64,000 bases of DNA, taken from positions 607,961-671,960 of the forward strand of contig NC_049996.1 of the NCBI RefSeq assembly GCF_000003815.2, in the 5' to 3' direction. The notes beneath the pieces are model-generated. The model was not told where the DNA came from, did not search any database, and was given only the letters and a program-made list of their open reading frames with translations. The stretch is from Branchiostoma floridae. Its lineage: Eukaryota; Chordata; Leptocardii; Amphioxiformes; Branchiostomatidae. Shown piece after piece: positions 21,413 through 34,600 of this stretch; the first letter of the stretch is position 1; each line of letters begins with the position of its first letter. Made by a program: the position numbers and the translations under genes.

Positions 21413-24400
21413 GTAGGCTTTCTTATTTCAACTCATCTTTTCAAACACCAATACAAGTCTTTTTATGTACTTTCTTTTACAGTTAAAGCATACACAGAAA
21501 TAGTTCTAATTTATCAGCTGGTATAAATGACACAATTGCAAAACTGACTATAACAAAATATCATATGTGTTAAATGATAGGCAAAAAGATAAACACACTA
21601 CTGAACAGTTAAAAGTTCTTACCAAAACGTAACACTGCGTTTCTAGACTAAACCACAGCCTAGATGTATAACATACTGCATGTATAACCGCTTGTGACCA
21701 GTCAAGTGCGGGGACCATAATTGCGTTAAGCATCGAAATACTTTGCGTTTCTTAGATGACTCGCCAAAATATCTTCACACCCAGAATGTGACTGAGTTTG
21801 CAACAATTCTCAGTTACACTTTGGCCTGCTTTACAAACATTACTTCGTACGTCTCAGCTTTCGTGCTGTATTGTGGTGTAGCATTAGTTATGAAAAATTC
21901 ATCGTACTTTTGTGTAATGCAATTTTATTTCTTCTTATCGCTAATGGACAAACCATTACAACCAATTTCAATGATTCTTGCACTTGTAGTTTTATCAAAA
22001 AGCTTTTAAATATCCTCAATATTGAAGGATATAATTTGCATAGACAAGACCCTTACTAGCTATTTCTTTAGATTTGTTAACTTCATAAACGAAAGTTTAG
22101 ATATAGTCTCTAATCTTTAAAGCGAACACAAAGTAAATATTTTGCACCTTGCACTAAACGAAAGTGATGCTATACTTAGAATGTTTAAGGGAGGGTGGTA
22201 TACCCTTGCATATTAGAAACAATCAGAGAGAGTTGCCTCCGTTCTGAACTCTAAAAACATACAAAAAGAGATATGGAAGAAGAAGTGATAATACTTCGAC
22301 AGGTAGATATTACTTGTAGGTGTTTCATTCGCGCTTTACATTGGGGATGGGGGGGGGGGGGCTTTCCATTATCTTTGTTATTTATAAGCACTTTTAAAGG
22401 CTACATTGAAATTGTAATATAACCTAGCAAGATAAGTTAATGCCAATGTTATAAATATAGGCACTGGCGAGTATTTGCGATAACCTAATTTTCCCCTTAC
22501 AATTTTCTAACGCTAAAAAACATACAAATATGGTCTGTGCCGTAAGTCTATACTTAAACCAGTGTTAGTGACCTCTTTTAACTCCCACTGAACCCTAGTA
22601 CCCCTGTGGTGCAAGCATGCCAAACTTCTAAGAAAAAAAGATTCTAAGAAAACCTCAGTAAGTAGGTTAGCGTCTCTGGATATTCCAGGCTTGCCATGTT
22701 CATCCCGTAGAAGATCAAGGCTTGATATTGTGTTCTAAATATCTCGTGAGAGATTTACCAAGACCGACATCTAAGGACAGACTGATTTGATTATATGGAT
22801 GGCGTACTATGGGTGCTGTAAAATTGGTGCGAGCGAGCCTAAAAAAATGTTGGACAAATCGTTGCCTTTGTGACGAAGTCTAAGTGATAATGAAGCTTTT
22901 ACAAATAGCTGAACGTACAGAATATTGTATTGAAAACAAGAAGTTCTTTATTTTTGTTCTTATACACTTTGAAGACTTTGGAAAACTTCACTCATTTCAA
23001 GTAACTATAGGTTAACGACAGCTAAAGTTAGCTTGAAAAAAATGCGTATTATTCATTTTCGGATATATTTCTAAGAAACATATTAGTGTCTGTTTAGCAA
23101 TATTTTCTTTTGCAATCTACAGCAAATATTTGCGAATTTTTCAACATCTTTAAATCTTTTAAGGTTAAAATATGGTTGCAAACTTTTGTAGAAATGGGCA
23201 AACTATGATTCGTGTGTGGATGTCATCCATACAATTAAGTCATTGTGACCTGACATACGGCGAGGCCGAGTCAACACATGTCTGTACCATAATAGGCTAT
23301 CTAACTGTCCTTCAATGTAGGAAATCAGGAGGGCGAAATCTCTAGTGTCTCGTCTTAGCTAGATTGATAATGTTATTCACTTGTTATTTTGCCCTAATTA
23401 AATTGTGTACACATGTAATGTATACAAGGCGTATGGAGTTTAAGACGTAGTTTTAAAGTCAGCTTTTAGAAAGTGGACCCTTTTCGCAATAAAGAGCAAG
23501 GACGGAAAGTGAATCTATATCGAAATTATGTTTGTTGTCTCACTTATTCTACAACGTTTGCTGTTTACAACGACCATAGGACTGAATAAACATTGTCATA
23601 GCACTGTACTGAAGTTAGGTAGCGCCAAGTATAGTTTCCTTACATTCCTTTCGTTCCTTTTCGCACGTGCACTTTCGGTACTTTCCTTTTTGTCCCTTTT
23701 TGCTCCTTTTCGCAATTTCGGTAGACCCCACGTTAAAAGCAATTTTCCTAGTTCCTTTTACGTTTTGTTATAGGATGTTTTCAGGAGTTGCTACCCTCAT
23801 ACTTTAATGTTGCCTATCAACATGTTCTAAGTATATACAAACAACAAGCAACAATGGTCTGGCTTTTCAAAGTTTAGCTGAGTGTTCAGGGGCGTGACAA
23901 GTTGTGTTCCTCTTCTCTAGCAAACGAAACCTTTAGTTCGTCTCCTGTTGAGGCCATACTATTTTGATCATTTGGACACCCCAAAACTAATGCGAGCGTG
24001 CAAAGAAAAACTGAAAGTGTGGCAAAAAAAGTTGCTTCCACTATGAAATCTAAGTGGTTTTATTGGAGGGTTGACCAAATGATTGAAACAAACAGGATCT
24101 AGGAATCTAAATTGCCTTCAAAGGCTTTGGCAATTTGTGTTTCTCTACTCCCAGCAAATGATTGAAACCTCTGGTTTTCTTCCTACTGAGTTTGATTTAC
24201 CTACTGGCCAACTGATTTCATTAGCAGCCAAACGCAAGGTCCTTGTGACAAGGTCTGACAGCTCGCAGGCAAACGCAAAGAGCAAACATTCAGAATCAAC
24301 TTTTAACCTTGTGTCAGTAAATAATCTGGTCGTGCAGTTCTTACCGGTTTGGCTATTTCTGTCAACAAAGTGGCGAACTATAAACAGTGTAACGTGAAAA

Positions 24401-27400
24401 ATGCGACATTAGTGAACTTTTAACTTCTTGTGTTACGGGACTGTAGGATTCAATAGAAATTTTTATTAGCAATTACTTAAGTCTAATCGCAAGTGCATGG
24501 CACGTTGAAAAGGAGTTATCTACCACTTAAAAATCACGACCACAGCATGTTCAGATTAAGAAATATTAAAAAAAAAGGAAGTTCCACTGCAGTACCTTAG
24601 AAAGTCACTAGAGGCCCAGTATCGAACTTGACCTTCGTTTTGTTACCCCTACCCACCTACCAAATACCATCAGGATCGATTCAAGGCTTGAATTATGCTC
24701 TTCAAAGACGCACACACAAACAAGCACACAAAGAATATAACCTTCTTGTTAAAGGTAGTAGAATAAGATAATATTTATACTAATGTTTTTTACTCATGCT
24801 AGCATTAAACAGAGACCCTATACTATACCTCTAATGACGAAACTATTGAACAAAACAAAAATACACGCAAAGACTTGATGTATAAATGAATAGGTAATCA
24901 GAAAAAGAGACAGATAAGTAAATAACACTGTTAATCAGGAGTTCTGTCAAAAAGAGTAAATAAAGGACAAGGCTGAAAGATCTGAAAGAACTTAAAGATC
25001 CGCCCCACCCCCTTTGCGGACTATATTTGACTTTGTGCCAAGGTCAAACCCTTGGCTTCAAGGTCAACATCGCGATCTATGAAATACTACACAGGGCCAG
25101 GGATTTGCAAATGGCATTAAGAACCTACCATGTTTAAATAAACGGTTAATGCTTACTGTGCTTCTAAATTTGAGCTTTGAAGTGCAAGTAGGTGACGTAT
25201 TTGCTGTTAATGCCAACCGATTTGGAAATATATTTAAGAACCGTCTGCAAGACACGTTTCTCTCTGGTTGGAGACAAGAATTAAGAAGTTTTAACAAACT
25301 CGGTACTTATTGTAAAATCAAAAAAGAATTCTGGTCCGAAAAATATCTTTCATCTGTTCAAAACAAATTGTTTAGAAATGACCTAACGAGACTAAGGATT
25401 AGTGCACACACCTTACAAATTGAAAAGGGCCGACACTACAACATACCAGCCAATGAGAGACTTTGTCCCACATGCCATAATGACATAGAAAATGAATTTC
25501 ATTTTGTAATGGATTGTCCGACTTATGAAGAAGACCGTCAAAAGTTATTTCAAAATATTGTATGTAAGTCCGAAATTGTACTACCACATGCTAGGTCAGA
25601 GGTATTCCATTTGATATTATCATGTCCTGTTCATATATCTGCCTACGTTGGCCAATTTATTTACAACTCATTGCAAAAACGATATAATGCTTTATGATAC
25701 TCACTAGATTGTTTATACTGTTATATTATATTACATTAGTTGTTAGTTATTTGTATTAGTATATAGTTGTTCACATTGCCATACATTGTAACTGTTACAA
25801 TTGTTGCGCAATAAAGTTATTCTATTTTACTTCACAGTGCATCTTTTTCATCTCCATCACTCTGTTATAATTGGTAAAATGTTTATGTTACTATTGTCTG
25901 TAGAAGGCACATTAGATGACAACCAGTACGTCTTTGGATGAAGAAATATTTTTTTCTTCATTTTCATGAAAACCTCCATAAATCAATCAAGTTAGTCTTC
26001 AAGTCAGCTTATTCATTACCTCCATGAAAATTGAGGGTATAGTTTTTGGTACGTGTCTCCGTGTTTTTTAGTTTTCGGATATTTGTGGGCAGCATACTTT
26101 TGTTCCTATGGATGGATTGTAATAATGTTTGGCTTTGCTTGATCTGTTGGGATCTTCAATTGTTATGTGGGTAGGTGTTTGGAAAACCAAAGGTTAACGT
26201 CAATTTTGGGCCCCCCTGGTGTGTGACCTTAGTACTTCAACAGAACTTCGTTTTATATCTTTTGACCTGGAAATGCTATGGTCTTTTTCATTTTTTGGTG
26301 GCGGCTAGTTTGTGAACATCGATACACATTTTAATGATTAAGAAGCACTATTTGATTATTAGCAGCCTGGTTGACATCCTAGGTAGGTCACAAGCTATGA
26401 ATACAAGATTATGAATATAAGCGGTAATTTAGAACTAAAATGGATTGTTTCATCCAGGTAAGGTTATCATGATTACCTGGCCAAAGTCTCATGATTTATT
26501 TGTTTTGCATATCCGGTAAATCACCTTAATACGTAACGCACCAGGACTGTATTAACGAGTACAAGCTGCATATCCGAACAGATTTATTTGATCCGTATCC
26601 ACGTACTCCCACCGGAAATGACTCTTTTCAGTAAGATTGGTGGTTTCTTTGATATACCCTAAGTGAAGCCCTTCTCAAACATGGGACCCCCATTTATCGT
26701 CCTAGCTACTCATTTTCATCTTAGTAATTGAGGAAATTCAGTGACTAGCATCTGCAGATATAGATTTATGTGCATTTGCAGATAGGTGTGACAGGTCGTT
26801 CGGTGTAATTTAACCATTTGCTGCCGCGCCGCATGCCTACTTAGCTGGTGTGTTTCGCTAAAGGGCGATTATACCAGCTATATAGATACAGATACAGAAG
26901 CTGGTGTGTTACGCCGAATATACAGATACAGATTTGCCAAGGGCAACGGGGCAAGTCATGGGATTCGAACCCAGGCCCTCTGTGTTCTGGGACAAAAACG
27001 CTGCCATTACGCCACGCTGAAGCTAAGGCCACACCAATTTAATTTCTTGGTTCACGGATTCGCTCGCTCCTATTTTTTGGGAAAAAAATAAAAATAAAAA
27101 TTACCACTCAGCAAATTTTCACCATTAATGAAACCATTCACCAACTTTCTGGTGTAGCAAATTGGCCTTTATATTATAAGCTCCTTAAAGTGTGGGTACA
27201 GGTGCTGTTACTGTACAAAAATAGTGTTTTTGTACTTTTTTTCAAGCTGAAAACTTTTTTCTTTATGTTTTGGATTAGCCGTTACCTTTACCCCAACCAT
27301 TTTACAATTTTTATTTTTATTTCGCCCTCTCGCTCCATATTTTTTATGAAAAAATCCGTGAACCAAGAAATTAAATTGGTGTGGCCTAAATGTGTAAAAA

Positions 27401-28457
27401 AGAAGGCATTTTTCCTTATACATGTAGTAATAGCAGTTCTAGTCACACCTAGTTTCTACACATGAAGAGTATCCACCAAACTTTTACCACATCCCCCTAC
27501 TATCTGCTTAGACAGCACAGTCTGTGTATTCTACAGTAGGGCCACACAAATATCACAAATTGGTTACATTTTCTCTAAAGGTCTGGTGAGGTCAGTTCGT
27601 ACGAGATCGACCCAGTCAGTACTAGTACTGGATTTGCTTATTTTTCGGGTGCCCTTTTGAACTCGAACGTCACTCAGTGTTCTCTGGGGGTTTAGCAAAG
27701 TCGTTCCAAACATAACTTCCCTTCTTTCACGTATGTAGTTGGAGAAACTAGTACTATAGTGTCGAGCAAGTCAATGATGAAGAAAGGGTGTTGCAGGAGT
27801 TCACGATGGCTTAGTTTTTTTTAAAATCCACTGCGTTTCACGATAGAACTATTCAAACATATGACATATATAACTGAGAAAGATTAAAAAGTCATGCAAA
27901 CGAAGAACTAATATAATCAATGAGAAAATACTATAATTCCATTTTCATAATTCTATGTTGGTAAATGACAGTAATTTCATACTTGCAACGTTTGGAAGAT
28001 AAGTATTTGTGAACACCGTTCACATTAAACAGAACGTCAGTTTATTTATTTGCATAACTGGTGGGAGAATGGTAGAGTAGCCTTTCATACTTTGAACAGG
28101 GATCGTTTAAAACAAATGCGCCCCCTGTTGGCATCCAGGCGAATTAGCACCCTCCTGTGATAATCTTTGATCATAAGAAAAACCCAGCCCCGCATTCCAT
28201 GATAACATAAGCCTACAGAAATGTGGTCTAGGTGCTTGGAAATAAAAGCGCCTTCTTACGGCGTCAGTGCATAATTACAATTCCTCTTGTTTAGGAAAAA
28301 ATAGTTACAAAGAGCGGATCGCTGCCTTCACCTAGCTTTATCATAAGAAAACGTATACATGAGAATGTGTGTGAGAGAGAGGGAGAGAGAGAGAGGGAGA
28401 GAGAGGGGGAGAGAGGGAGAGAGAGAAAGGGGAGAGTGAGAGAGAGAGAGAGAGAGA

Positions 28458-28491
<34 letters not shown>

Positions 28492-28541
28492 GGGGAGAGA
28501 GAGTGTGTGTGTGTGAGAGAGAGAGAGGGGGAGAGAGAAAG

Positions 28542-28613
<72 letters not shown>

Positions 28614-31600
28614 CAAGGGGGTGTGTGTGGGGAGAGAGAGAAAGTAAAGTACAGAAATACAACCTCCATCGTACGTCCTGACATGTTATCGTCAGTATGT
28701 TGACAAACCGTCTGCCGTGCTCCATAGAAGGCGCGCTGTCCCCGCATTGCCGGACTCGGGGGAACCCCGGAAAGGAAAAGGTAACACGTGTAGGCATGTC
28801 TGCGGCGTTTCTGCAGAGAGAGAGTAGTTAGGAACGGAGAATGGAATATTCATAGGCCTTCCACATCACAAAAAAGTCCAACTTACATAGAACTAAGTAT
28901 AACGCGTATCTTCGTGCGTTAATTGTTTGAAAAAGATCCTCAAATTCGCTAGCGTTCATCTTACAAAGAAGAACATGCTTGTAAGATAATTCTCAAAAAG
29001 ATAAATGAATGGAAATACTCATGGTCTTTTTTGCTTTATAAAAGAACCCATCGTACACAACGTAATGTATGATCACTAATTTGCCGAAAGATCAGAATGT
29101 TGACAAGGGCAAAATTGGGTTCTTGTTAGACAGTCAATTTTTATATTTTATTTGAAAGTAATGGGTGAGCTATATCACGAGGATTGTAGATAACAGGACA
29201 AGAATACCCAATGAAAATAACATAATTCACATGATGACATCGTTTCCGGGATAAGTACTATTGTTTTATTTCTTTAACCATTGGTCCGGAAGGGTGGATC
29301 ACGTAATAGGTATTACAGTTAAAAGTATGGTTTTTAGATACTGTTAAAAGATTACTATGGTTTTTAGATACTGTTAAAAGATTACTTACTTAAAGCTGGT
29401 AAGTGCGTACTGTATCCTTTTAAATTGTATATATAGCTGTGTTCATATATGTCATCACCTCATATAGGCACGATAGATATAACATTACGCATCGTATATT
29501 TACTCAGTCTTATGTAGTTTTGATACGTTTCACTTGTTTAAACGCGTCATAGCATAACAATATATAGTAAGCTATCGTAACGTGAAAATCTACTATGTTC
29601 AAGTAAAACATTCTATTAGGCTGCATTAAACGTACCATATTTCACTAAGATTTCTTCTTTTACCATTTTCCCATATTTAACAGGCAAACACATGCACGTT
29701 GTATGTAGTAGAGTGCAAAGATAGCTTCTTACAAAATAGAAATATTTTTCTGCTTTCTGTTTCAGCGGGCCAACTTGCCTCGTCTGGAGAAAGGTACGTC
29801 AATTTCGTAATTTTCTAGCTCTACTAAAGGTCACCATGTGGAGTGTATAGAAGAAATGACGTTCTATCTAAAAGTATATCCTAAATGACACGGCAATTTT
29901 TATCTCTTATATATATCATAACAACATTTAGTATGTTGTGCGTCAGAAAGTATTGACGTACAATAGTGGCCAAAGTGCAATTCTACTTCAAAATATCGCA
30001 AACCGACTAGTTCTCAATGTTGCAGAATATTCTGACACGTCGAAGTACACGCGTATATTTAAGTGTAGTTTCTGTCGTTTTTGTATCAAAATTAGCATAT
30101 TTGCGTGAAGAGAAATAGTGTAGAATGATCATGTCTAAGTGTGCTAGTTGACCTTGTGCCCCCCTCCCCACCTACTCCAACACGGCCACGTACACATGCC
30201 ATTCCCTTTCTGTCCTTGCCCGCCCGGCTATGTGCACGACAGTGCCAGTGACGTTCCTATGCAGTGTCTAGGTCCCCGCGGACCCGTAAGACCTTCAAAC
30301 CTTAACCAGACGCTGGCGGAATGTGACATGTTTCCATACACAGGACGGATGCAGAGAAAACGTTGTAAAACCAACGTCTAAAATTTCACCTCGACCAAAT
30401 TTGTCCCACTCTGATAAATAGTCCAGATAAAAGACGAACTGCTCTGCATCTGGTCTGCGACGTTTGATGCGTTGTGACTGACAACCTCCGTTTTCTACTT
30501 TCCATTTGTAGACTTGAGCCGCCCGATCTTAAGGACTGGGATTTCGTTAAGAAGGTATGTAAATGTTTCCTTTTTTCTTTAACATCCTAAGAGGTTAGCA
30601 TCCGTCAGACATAAGAACTTTTATTTGGACTAAGTCTTTTGATAACGAGCTTTGAGGCCGCCGACATGAACTTCAAAAGCTGTTCATGACGAGGATAAAA
30701 ATCTTAGTATCGCTGATTGGAAGGTATGTCGAGCGGGTTAACCAATTCGAGACAGAAGACCGTTTCAAAAGGCGTTTCAAAGAAGCGTTGAATTACGGAT
30801 TGTCTTTGAAGGTACCGTACAGATCGACAAAAACATTGTCCGGGGACAACTTCAGAGAATTCTAAACGTGACCTGTTTTCAAAATTGTTGAAAGATAAAC
30901 TAGAAATGTGAGCAAAACTGCCTGTCAGAAATAACATGTGTACACTGGCATGGATTAAGCTCGTAAATCGACGAGTAGAGATCTTAAATCACTTGACTGT
31001 GCAAAGAAATAAATCCAGACATTCCCAAAGTGACACAACCTTGCTTGTGATCACGTCCACGTCTAGTCGAAGGTTTCAAGATGATTAAACAGGATTAAAA
31101 TGCGCAACTGACTGCTTCTACTCACAAGCGACTACAAAAATACCCGGTAACGACTTCCAGGCATCTTATCTACGAACTGTGAGATTCTTCTTAAAAATGT
31201 TTGCACGTAATTCCAAATGAAGAATATTTTATACTTTCTTTTTTTACCGTAACGTTACAAAAATTATTTTTATGTGTATTTTCTTCATGGTTATCATTTA
31301 AACTTGCCTGAAGGATGGACTTAAACGTTGTCTATTTTAAGACGCATAAGACATCAGATGTTCTATATAGATGAGGGACTCCATACAAGGAGACCACTCC
31401 CTCGCTGTGTCTGGTAGCTGACTTCCTTATCGATGTATGTGGCACACTGGTTCACATAATTCTACTGCCATAGGTCGGATGGGACACACGGGGAGATGGG
31501 AGGTTTTCTGTCAGGGCTTTCCCGTTTCAGTTCGTGTCACAGGATGTCATATTACCGTATAAGTCTCGTCTCGACTCAGAGATATTAGGATGGCAGTATT

Positions 31601-34600
31601 ATGGGGATGGATTCATCGGATAACAGTGTATAAAACTGACTCACGTTAAAAAGTTTGTCAAAAACAATTTTTTCAATTATTTTACAGAAAGAGGGATGCA
31701 GACCCGCAAAACATTTTTTTTTGAAAATATGCATACACAATGTGCTGAAAGCATTTGAGCATACTGTTTACAATGCGAAAAGCGTGTATTTCTAAACATT
31801 GATCTACCATGGATGATATATAGAGATTTTACAAACAGTAGATGTATTATGAAGGTTATGGTAGGTTTTGATATTCACAAGAATATTTGTTATGTTGTCA
31901 GTTTCTACCTCTGAACCAATTGCAAAATAATAAAAAAGATCTTCCGTCCTAACATCTGCTTGGAGATGACTAGAGTGCGCATTGATCTGAAGTCACGTGA
32001 TCGCGATGACAGTATACCGTAAACTTACACTAACCTGATGAAATTTCTCAATGTTAAGCCAACAAATCTACCTGACGTTTCAAAACATCAGACCCACCGC
32101 CGCAACTTGGAGATTTATGCACAAGAAAGTGACGGACATGTCTAAATATTTAGAAGACAGTTCAGCTAGTGTGTGAAAAGACCACCTAGAGCGAAATCAC
32201 GTTGAGATCGAAGTAAAAAGTGCGTTCGTTGTTTCTTGACTTTATTCTTTGTTGCAGGCCCATAGTAAAAACATACTATATAAGACACACAACATAGCAA
32301 CATACTATATGTACAAGCGTCTCCAGAGGTTTTCAAAATATGTTATGGTAGAAAGAGTTCGACTTGAGCACAGACTGTATGGTGGTATTCGAAGAGTGAA
32401 AAGGCCGATGTACAAGGGAATAGCACTGCTTACGCCATCTGGCGTCAAAGTTATAATCAATCAATCAATCAGCCGCGGGCATCAGGGGAGATGCATAGCG
32501 GCTGTAGACATGTCCCTCCAAGATGTTCTGTTTAAGTACAATTATAAGTACAATTATAAGTATTACAAAGTTATAAGTACAATTTAATACAATTCGACAT
32601 TTTCTGAAACAGTCTGAACAATACACAGGAGGAAACCAAGTCGACGAGAGTAGGTGGGGGGGGGGGGGGTCAATACAACGTAAATCATCCACATTGAATC
32701 TGACATGGCAGATACAGTTAGCCAAGGTACACTTTCTAGTAATTCTACAAAGGCCATTTTGCGCTGGTGGACACCTAGTAGATAATATGGGTTGTACTTC
32801 GTTTACAAACATGAGTGTCACATCTTGGGAAAGGCCCGAATGTACATGTCAGAAAAGGCATTGAACAAGGCATACTGCAGATTGTAGCTTGTTTAAATCT
32901 CCATATACAAACCTATACTGTTTGTAACACCACCTAAACAGTTCCATTCTGATTTATGTATGATTATGTTACCGGTTAAGGTCCCGTCGCTACTGTATTC
33001 CATCCTTTACTTTCGGCTAGCGTGTGTCATCGGAAAATATGCAAGCAGATTCCACACATACAGTATATCTTGTTCCTGATATTTATGTATTGTGATATTT
33101 GTACGGTCTCTATTTGTTCAAAGTTGACATTTTTTGCTGGTATTCAGTCGAAAATTTAGTTTCGTCGATAAATCTATCGTGTGTTGTAAATTACAGTTTA
33201 AAATCCAAATTGAATTCTTTCATGACAGCCTTCTATGATATATCTTAACAACTATCTATCTGTTTGCTATTCTTGTTTTCATTGAGAGAAACCAGATACT
33301 GACTGATACTTTGATGCATTAATACTGTGGTTAACCATTCAACCTCCTTGAGAAAACAAACAAAAGAGTTGCGAATATATGACAAAACGTTTTACTCGAC
33401 CATTTCAACACATCATCCTAAATCTCTGTTGTAAATTAGCCACGAATGAGATATTTCTTTAAACATGCTGATTAGAACTTCTTTAACACGTATCAGCTTT
33501 CAAGTTACTTTCGGTAATTATTGAATGTTGTTTTCGGTTGCTTTCGGTTGTTTTTTGTATTTTGTTAAAGTTGTTTTCGGGCGTTTTTGGTAGTTTTCGT
33601 TTGTTTTCGGTAGTTTTCGGTAGTTTCCAATATTTAGAGAGACCGCCTTTGGAAGTCAACTCGTCCCTCCACTGAGACCTGAACTAAATACCTCCCATAA
33701 TCTTCAGCTTCCATCGTCTTAAAACTAATCAGTGCGTTCCTGGTCTATCTTCCGTCCTCTGTCGTGCTATTCCATGGTCTCTGCCAAGTAGTTTTTGGCT
33801 GTTTTCGGTAGTTCTCGCTTGTTTTCGGTATTTAGTGATATCAACCGCATTGGGAAGTCAACTCGTCCCTCCACTGAGACCTGAACTAAATACCTCCTAT
33901 AATCTTCAGCTTCCATCGCCTTAAAACTAATCAGTGCGTTCCTGGTCTATCTTCCGTCCTCTGTCGCGCTATTCCACGGTCTCTGCCAAGGATTCTACCG
34001 CTCCCTCATATAATCAAAGGATTTGGTGATACCGGTAATCTTTTGACTGCACTCCAACATATTTTGTCGATGATGTATGGAAGCCAAACCTGTAGTGGAC
34101 CGTCATAAGTGATAAGGTCAATTAGAAGTGAAAGGGGGGCACTAATTACAAACAGACTATAGATATTTAGGGATAGACTGGAATTTAAGTCTGAGGTCAA
34201 TGACTTCTTTAGTGTGCCCTGCCAGTGACATGTGCTGCGCGAAGAGTGATAAAGAAAAAAGGAAATTAGATAGTATCTAGGTAAACAACTTGTTTAAGAC
34301 GATAAACAATAGCTTATGCGCTTGCCCTATAGTATATGGGGGTAGGAGCAAGGATTATGTCCAGTCAAAGACATCCCGGAAAAGTTTAACTATAATTTAA
34401 AACACGAAAATTAGACTTACGCAAATTTTCGACTGAACAGGTCCAGTCTCGTCAAGGAATAAACAATCTACTTCTGTAACGTCACTTTATGTAGATAGCA
34501 CACGTGACTCGGTGAGCAGTGGATCATAAGTTGCAGGAAGTCTATGGCGCCCCCAGTCTCTGTTAAGTGATGGTTGTAAGGCTCTAATATAGATGGCTTT

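Larger units (their letters stand above)
21413..29765. other. Intron 1 of Ig gene (8.35 kb)
   Basis: Holds a LINE 3' end (25050-25830), a SINE head (26948-27024), a MITE (27026-27387), a GA/GT microsatellite (28365-28645), a G run at 22349 and pyrimidine/CGG-rich DNA at 23630-23760. No Ig exon fitting phase 1 was seen. Long first introns often hold enhancers, but none is demonstrable here. Confidence 0.6.

Noticed and set aside
28291-28797. Three overlapping minus-strand ORFs of 91-168 codons
   Set aside because: They read through the GA/GT microsatellite and consist of His-Thr and Leu-Ser repeats; not genes.
30148-30381. 77-codon ORF with Cys/Pro-rich start (PFCPCPPGYVHD)
   Set aside because: Looked briefly like a secreted-protein exon, but has no matching splice frame with the Ig gene and no clear family.
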